Below are positions 61,027-64,000 of a stretch of DNA of 64,000 bases, in pieces (position 1 is the first letter of the stretch; every line of letters starts with the position of its first letter). Under the pieces are notes generated by a model that worked only from the letters and a program-made list of their open reading frames with translations, made no database searches and was not told the origin of the DNA. The stretch comes from Spirosoma fluviale (lineage in GTDB: Bacteria; Bacteroidota; Bacteroidia; Cytophagales; Spirosomataceae). Location of the stretch: assembly GCF_900230225.1 (NCBI RefSeq), contig NZ_OCNH01000002.1, positions 1,086,413-1,150,412 on the forward strand, read 5' to 3'. The translations under genes and the position numbers were made by a program.

Positions 61027-64000
61027 ATGAAACAACTGTACATGTTGTTATGCTTTTGGGTCATTGTGGGTAGTTGGGGAACTGCACAAGCTCAGGTAAG
61101 TGGGATCGTATTTAGAGACTTTGACTTAAATGGCGTTCGTTCTGATACATTGCCCATTGAGGCAGGCGTATCAGGCGTGAAAGTTCTCGCATTCGTTGAC
61201 CTGGCTAACATGCCAATCCAGAGAATTACGGATTCTGACGGGAAGTATTCATTCAGTTCGTCCGAAATCCCGGCTGGTAAACCCGTACGGATTGAGTTCA
61301 GCGATTTGCCGCCGGGCAACTACAACGGTCCTTACGGTAAGGAAAGCGCAACGACGGTGCAGTTTGCGAAAGCGCCTGCCAGTCAGGTAAACGTTGGTGT
61401 CAATTATCCGGCTGATTACTGCCAGCCAACAAACGTTCAGTTCGTTGTTCCCTGCTATGTCAATGGGAATACCCAGATAACAACCGATGCCAACGGGAAT
61501 CCGGTTGCCAATGAGAGGCAGGCTGGTAAAGCCGATGCGCTGGTTAGTATCGCCTACAGCGCCAGTGGTGTAGCATCGGCCACCAACTTCCCACCAGAAC
61601 ATATCGCTACGGCCGATCAGATAGGGTCTGTTTGGGGGCTGGCCTACCATCGACGAACCAAAAAGATATTTTCTGCCGCGTTTATTAAACGACACATGAG
61701 TCTCGGTCCCTTAGGCACCGGAGGGATTTACATGAGTGATGGCGCTACGCATAAAACCACCAATTTTCTGGATGTTAAAACGCTCGGAATCGACACGGGA
61801 GCTGATCCCCACACGGGTTTGTTTGCCGATAAGACCCAGGCTAGCGCTGATCCCGGTGCCATGAGCGCGGTAGGTCGTATTGGTATTGGAGGCATTGATA
61901 TGTCGGAGGATGACAAGACGCTTTATTTTATTAATCTGAATGACCGAAAACTCTATGGTGTCTTTATCAATTCAATGGCCATTGCGCCAACATCGGCAAC
62001 GGCCGTAAAGTCGTGGGCAATCCCTGCCCCTGGCTGTTCGAATGGTGATTTTCGTCCGTGGGCGTTAAAAGTTTATCATGGTAAAATTTATGTAGGTGTG
62101 GTCTGTTCGGCCGAAACATCACAGCAGAAAAGCGATCTGAGGGCAACCGTATACCGATTCGACCCCAACGCAGCTACGCCCCAATTTGAAACGGTTTTAA
62201 GCTTTCCCCTTGATTTTAGGCGTGGTCCAACCGATTTAACGACTGATCCGAATCAACCCGAATACGATTGTACCAAGTATGACCACTGGCTACCCTGGAC
62301 AGATGCCTGGCCAACACCCTGTGGGCTGGGTAATAGTCGTCGATTTGTTATGTATCCGCAACCGATCCTGTCTGATCTTGAATTTGATGATGACGGGTCG
62401 ATGTTGATCGGGTTTATGGATCGCTTCGGGAATATGTCTGGTGTGGCAAATCACGACCCCGCCGGTACCGGGTTGTATGATGGTTTTACGGGTGGAGATC
62501 TACTGCGGGCTCATAATAATAACGGAACCCTCGAATTAGAGAAGAACGGCAAATCCGGTAATTTGATCGGTAGTGGTGTTGGTAATAATGAGGGGCCCGT
62601 TGATGAGAATAATGTTGGTGGTGAGTTCTTTGGCAACGATTACTGGATGTTCCATAATAAAATTGGTCATGCCGAGGTCTCGAACGGGTCGTTGACATTC
62701 ATTCCCGGCTACACGGAGGTGATCGCGTCGGCATTTGATCCAATTGAGAACATTTATCAATCGGGTGGATTTAAGGTATTTGGTGCCAAAACGGGCCTCG
62801 TTAATCGCAACTATGTTTTATATACACTTGAAGAATCGCCGGGGGTATTTGGAAAGGCAGGAGGATTGGGCGATGCAAAAGCCCTCTGTGATCCCGCTTC
62901 GGTAGAACTAGGTAACCGCGTTTGGTTCGACGACAATCGGGATGGTATACAGGACGCCTATGAGCCGGGGATTGATGGTGTTGTACTTACCCTGCACGAC
63001 ATGGAAAACGGCGGAACGGTTGTTGGTACCCAAACGACCCATGATGGAGGGCAGTTTTACTTCAATAACGTTACGGTACCGGGTGGATTGGCGTATCTGC
63101 ACAAGTACGAAATTCGCATGGATACAGCACAGCTGGGGTCCCTGAATATCACCCTCGATGGTGCTAAACCTTTAGCCGCGTCCGGTGGTCGATTGGCCGC
63201 ACGGGCAGCAGGAGCGCGTCAGGGAGCAGCTAGTCCCCAGCGGTATTATACACTTTCGCCAGCCAATCAGACCGGTTTCGCTAATGCAGATGTACGTGAT
63301 TCGGATGCGCAGCTGGTTGGTAAATCAGCGGTAATCGCAGTAACGACGCAGGATGCCGGACAGAACGATTTTACGAATGACTTGTCCATCTATTCATGCC
63401 CTGAGCTGACTACTGAAAAAGATACCATTTCACTTTGTGCGGGGGCAAAACTTGACTCCATTGTTGCCGTTGGCAACTACCTGAGTCGGGTTGACTCGGT
63501 CCGCTTTGTCCGGTTCACCAGCCCTCAATCCGGTACGGCCATGTATGCAAATACGGGTGTTGTGCTAGGTACCGTGAAGCCCGGTCCAAACACAAATCGG
63601 GCTGTTTTATACAACCCACTCATCACCACAGACAATAACACTGGAAATGGGCAGAATCAATACATTTATGCCATTATTTACCCCACGCCTGTAAATGTAT
63701 CCTGCCGTCAATCGGATAAGACAGTAATCAAGATCGCTCCCTCGCTTCGGGCGATGGCCAGTGGGGGCACGCTGACTTGCTCAGTGAAGAGCCTGACCCT
63801 GACGGGGCAGGCCCAGTACGGCGATGGCAGCCCGGCCAGCCCGGCGGTGTACAGCTGGAAAGGGCCAGCCAGTCCAGGCGGGGCCAGCTTCAGCAGCGTG
63901 GTGTCGAACCCGACTGTATCGGTAGCGGGCAGCTACACCTTAACAGTGAGCGACCCGGCTTGTCCTTCTACGATGGCCACCATTACGACGAATGTTACTT
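61027..64000 (+). CDS. Large secreted SdrD_B/Ig-like surface protein (3' partial)
   Basis: An open frame of 991 codons that runs past the window end. A Sec signal (MKQLYMLLCFWVIVGSWGTA, cleavage near 22) is followed by a first SdrD_B-like beta-sandwich (about 23-120: SGIVFRDFDLNGVRSD, RITDSDGKYSF). Residues 130-600 form a large region of beta-propeller character with repeated phrases such as IGSVWGLAYHRRTKKIFSAA. A second SdrD_B domain begins LGNRVWFDDNRDGIQDAYEP at about 628. The final 80 residues start an Ig/PKD-like domain with higher GC (TCSVKSLTLTGQAQYGDGSP), which may be the first of a repeated array. It is probably an exported adhesin or matrix protein, perhaps with a C-terminal type IX sorting domain outside the window. 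Confidence 0.85.
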   Translation, partial: MKQLYMLLCFWVIVGSWGTAQAQVSGIVFRDFDLNGVRSDTLPIEAGVSGVKVLAFVDLANMPIQRITDSDGKYSFSSSEIPAGKPVRIEFSDLPPGNYNGPYGKESATTVQFAKAPASQVNVGVNYPADYCQPTNVQFVVPCYVNGNTQITTDANGNPVANERQAGKADALVSIAYSASGVASATNFPPEHIATADQIGSVWGLAYHRRTKKIFSAAFIKRHMSLGPLGTGGIYMSDGATHKTTNFLDVKTLGIDTGADPHTGLFADKTQASADPGAMSAVGRIGIGGIDMSEDDKTLYFINLNDRKLYGVFINSMAIAPTSATAVKSWAIPAPGCSNGDFRPWALKVYHGKIYVGVVCSAETSQQKSDLRATVYRFDPNAATPQFETVLSFPLDFRRGPTDLTTDPNQPEYDCTKYDHWLPWTDAWPTPCGLGNSRRFVMYPQPILSDLEFDDDGSMLIGFMDRFGNMSGVANHDPAGTGLYDGFTGGDLLRAHNNNGTLELEKNGKSGNLIGSGVGNNEGPVDENNVGGEFFGNDYWMFHNKIGHAEVSNGSLTFIPGYTEVIASAFDPIENIYQSGGFKVFGAKTGLVNRNYVLYTLEESPGVFGKAGGLGDAKALCDPASVELGNRVWFDDNRDGIQDAYEPGIDGVVLTLHDMENGGTVVGTQTTHDGGQFYFNNVTVPGGLAYLHKYEIRMDTAQLGSLNITLDGAKPLAASGGRLAARAAGARQGAASPQRYYTLSPANQTGFANADVRDSDAQLVGKSAVIAVTTQDAGQNDFTNDLSIYSCPELTTEKDTISLCAGAKLDSIVAVGNYLSRVDSVRFVRFTSPQSGTAMYANTGVVLGTVKPGPNTNRAVLYNPLITTDNNTGNGQNQYIYAIIYPTPVNVSCRQSDKTVIKIAPSLRAMASGGTLTCSVKSLTLTGQAQYGDGSPASPAVYSWKGPASPGGASFSSVVSNPTVSVAGSYTLTVSDPACPSTMATITTNVT

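Overview
This 64 kb window is chromosomal DNA of a Bacteroidota bacterium, most likely order Cytophagales and close to Spirosoma. The signs are moderately GC-rich coding DNA, Bacteroidota-type promoters with a TAnnTTTG -7 box, a DUF5606 protein, a Tgt without the usual zinc cysteines, EpsG-type polymerases and a giant SdrD_B-type surface protein. The genus is an inference.

Layout. (1) 1-6585, plus strand: part of a contractile type VI secretion cluster, with a ClpV unfoldase, small and large sheath subunits (TssB, TssC), then a membrane trio of a tandem OmpA-domain protein, a helix-hairpin-helix membrane protein and a small one-helix protein. (2) 6647-7114: a lipoprotein. (3) 7154-15456, minus strand: a polysaccharide export operon read as Wza, Wzc, Wzx flippase, two nearly identical EpsG polymerases and a family 2 glycosyltransferase, behind a gene-free region of about 1 kb. 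(4) 16504-22049: a very large patatin-like lipase whose catalytic residues are split by a multi-pass membrane domain, a small lipoprotein and an FAD-dependent oxidase. (5) 22144-28289, minus: a DUF1501 / PSD1 cytochrome pair of the planctomycete type, then gnd. (6) 28545-35365: an AT-rich accessory island against tRNA-Asn(GTT). It holds an unrecognised gene, a dead IS630-type element, a DUF2806 gene, a nuclease pseudogene and an AlbA_2/Schlafen-type ATP-binding protein with fifteen 7-residue repeats.

(7) 35468-39177: a PH-like protein, rsmG, a membrane glycosyltransferase and tgt. (8) 39326-54542, plus: a second polysaccharide locus of twelve tightly packed genes: Wzz-like protein, nucleotide-sugar dehydrogenase, glycosyltransferases, Wzy-like polymerase, oxidoreductases, WecB epimerase, heparinase-like lyase and a WecA/MraY-type initiating transferase. 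It ends in a terminator inside its last gene. (9) 54554-60812: housekeeping genes (thioredoxin-fold protein, engB, DUF5606, pyk, priA). (10) 61027 to the window end: the first 991 codons of a secreted SdrD_B/Ig-like adhesin.

The two polysaccharide loci look complementary: the first has export, flippase and polymerase but no initiating transferase, and the second has initiation, sugar activation and several glycosyltransferases but no flippase or outer-membrane export protein. Several intergenic gaps carry long imperfect palindromes built from short repeated words, with a different word family at each site. Everything here comes from reading the sequence; no database search was run.
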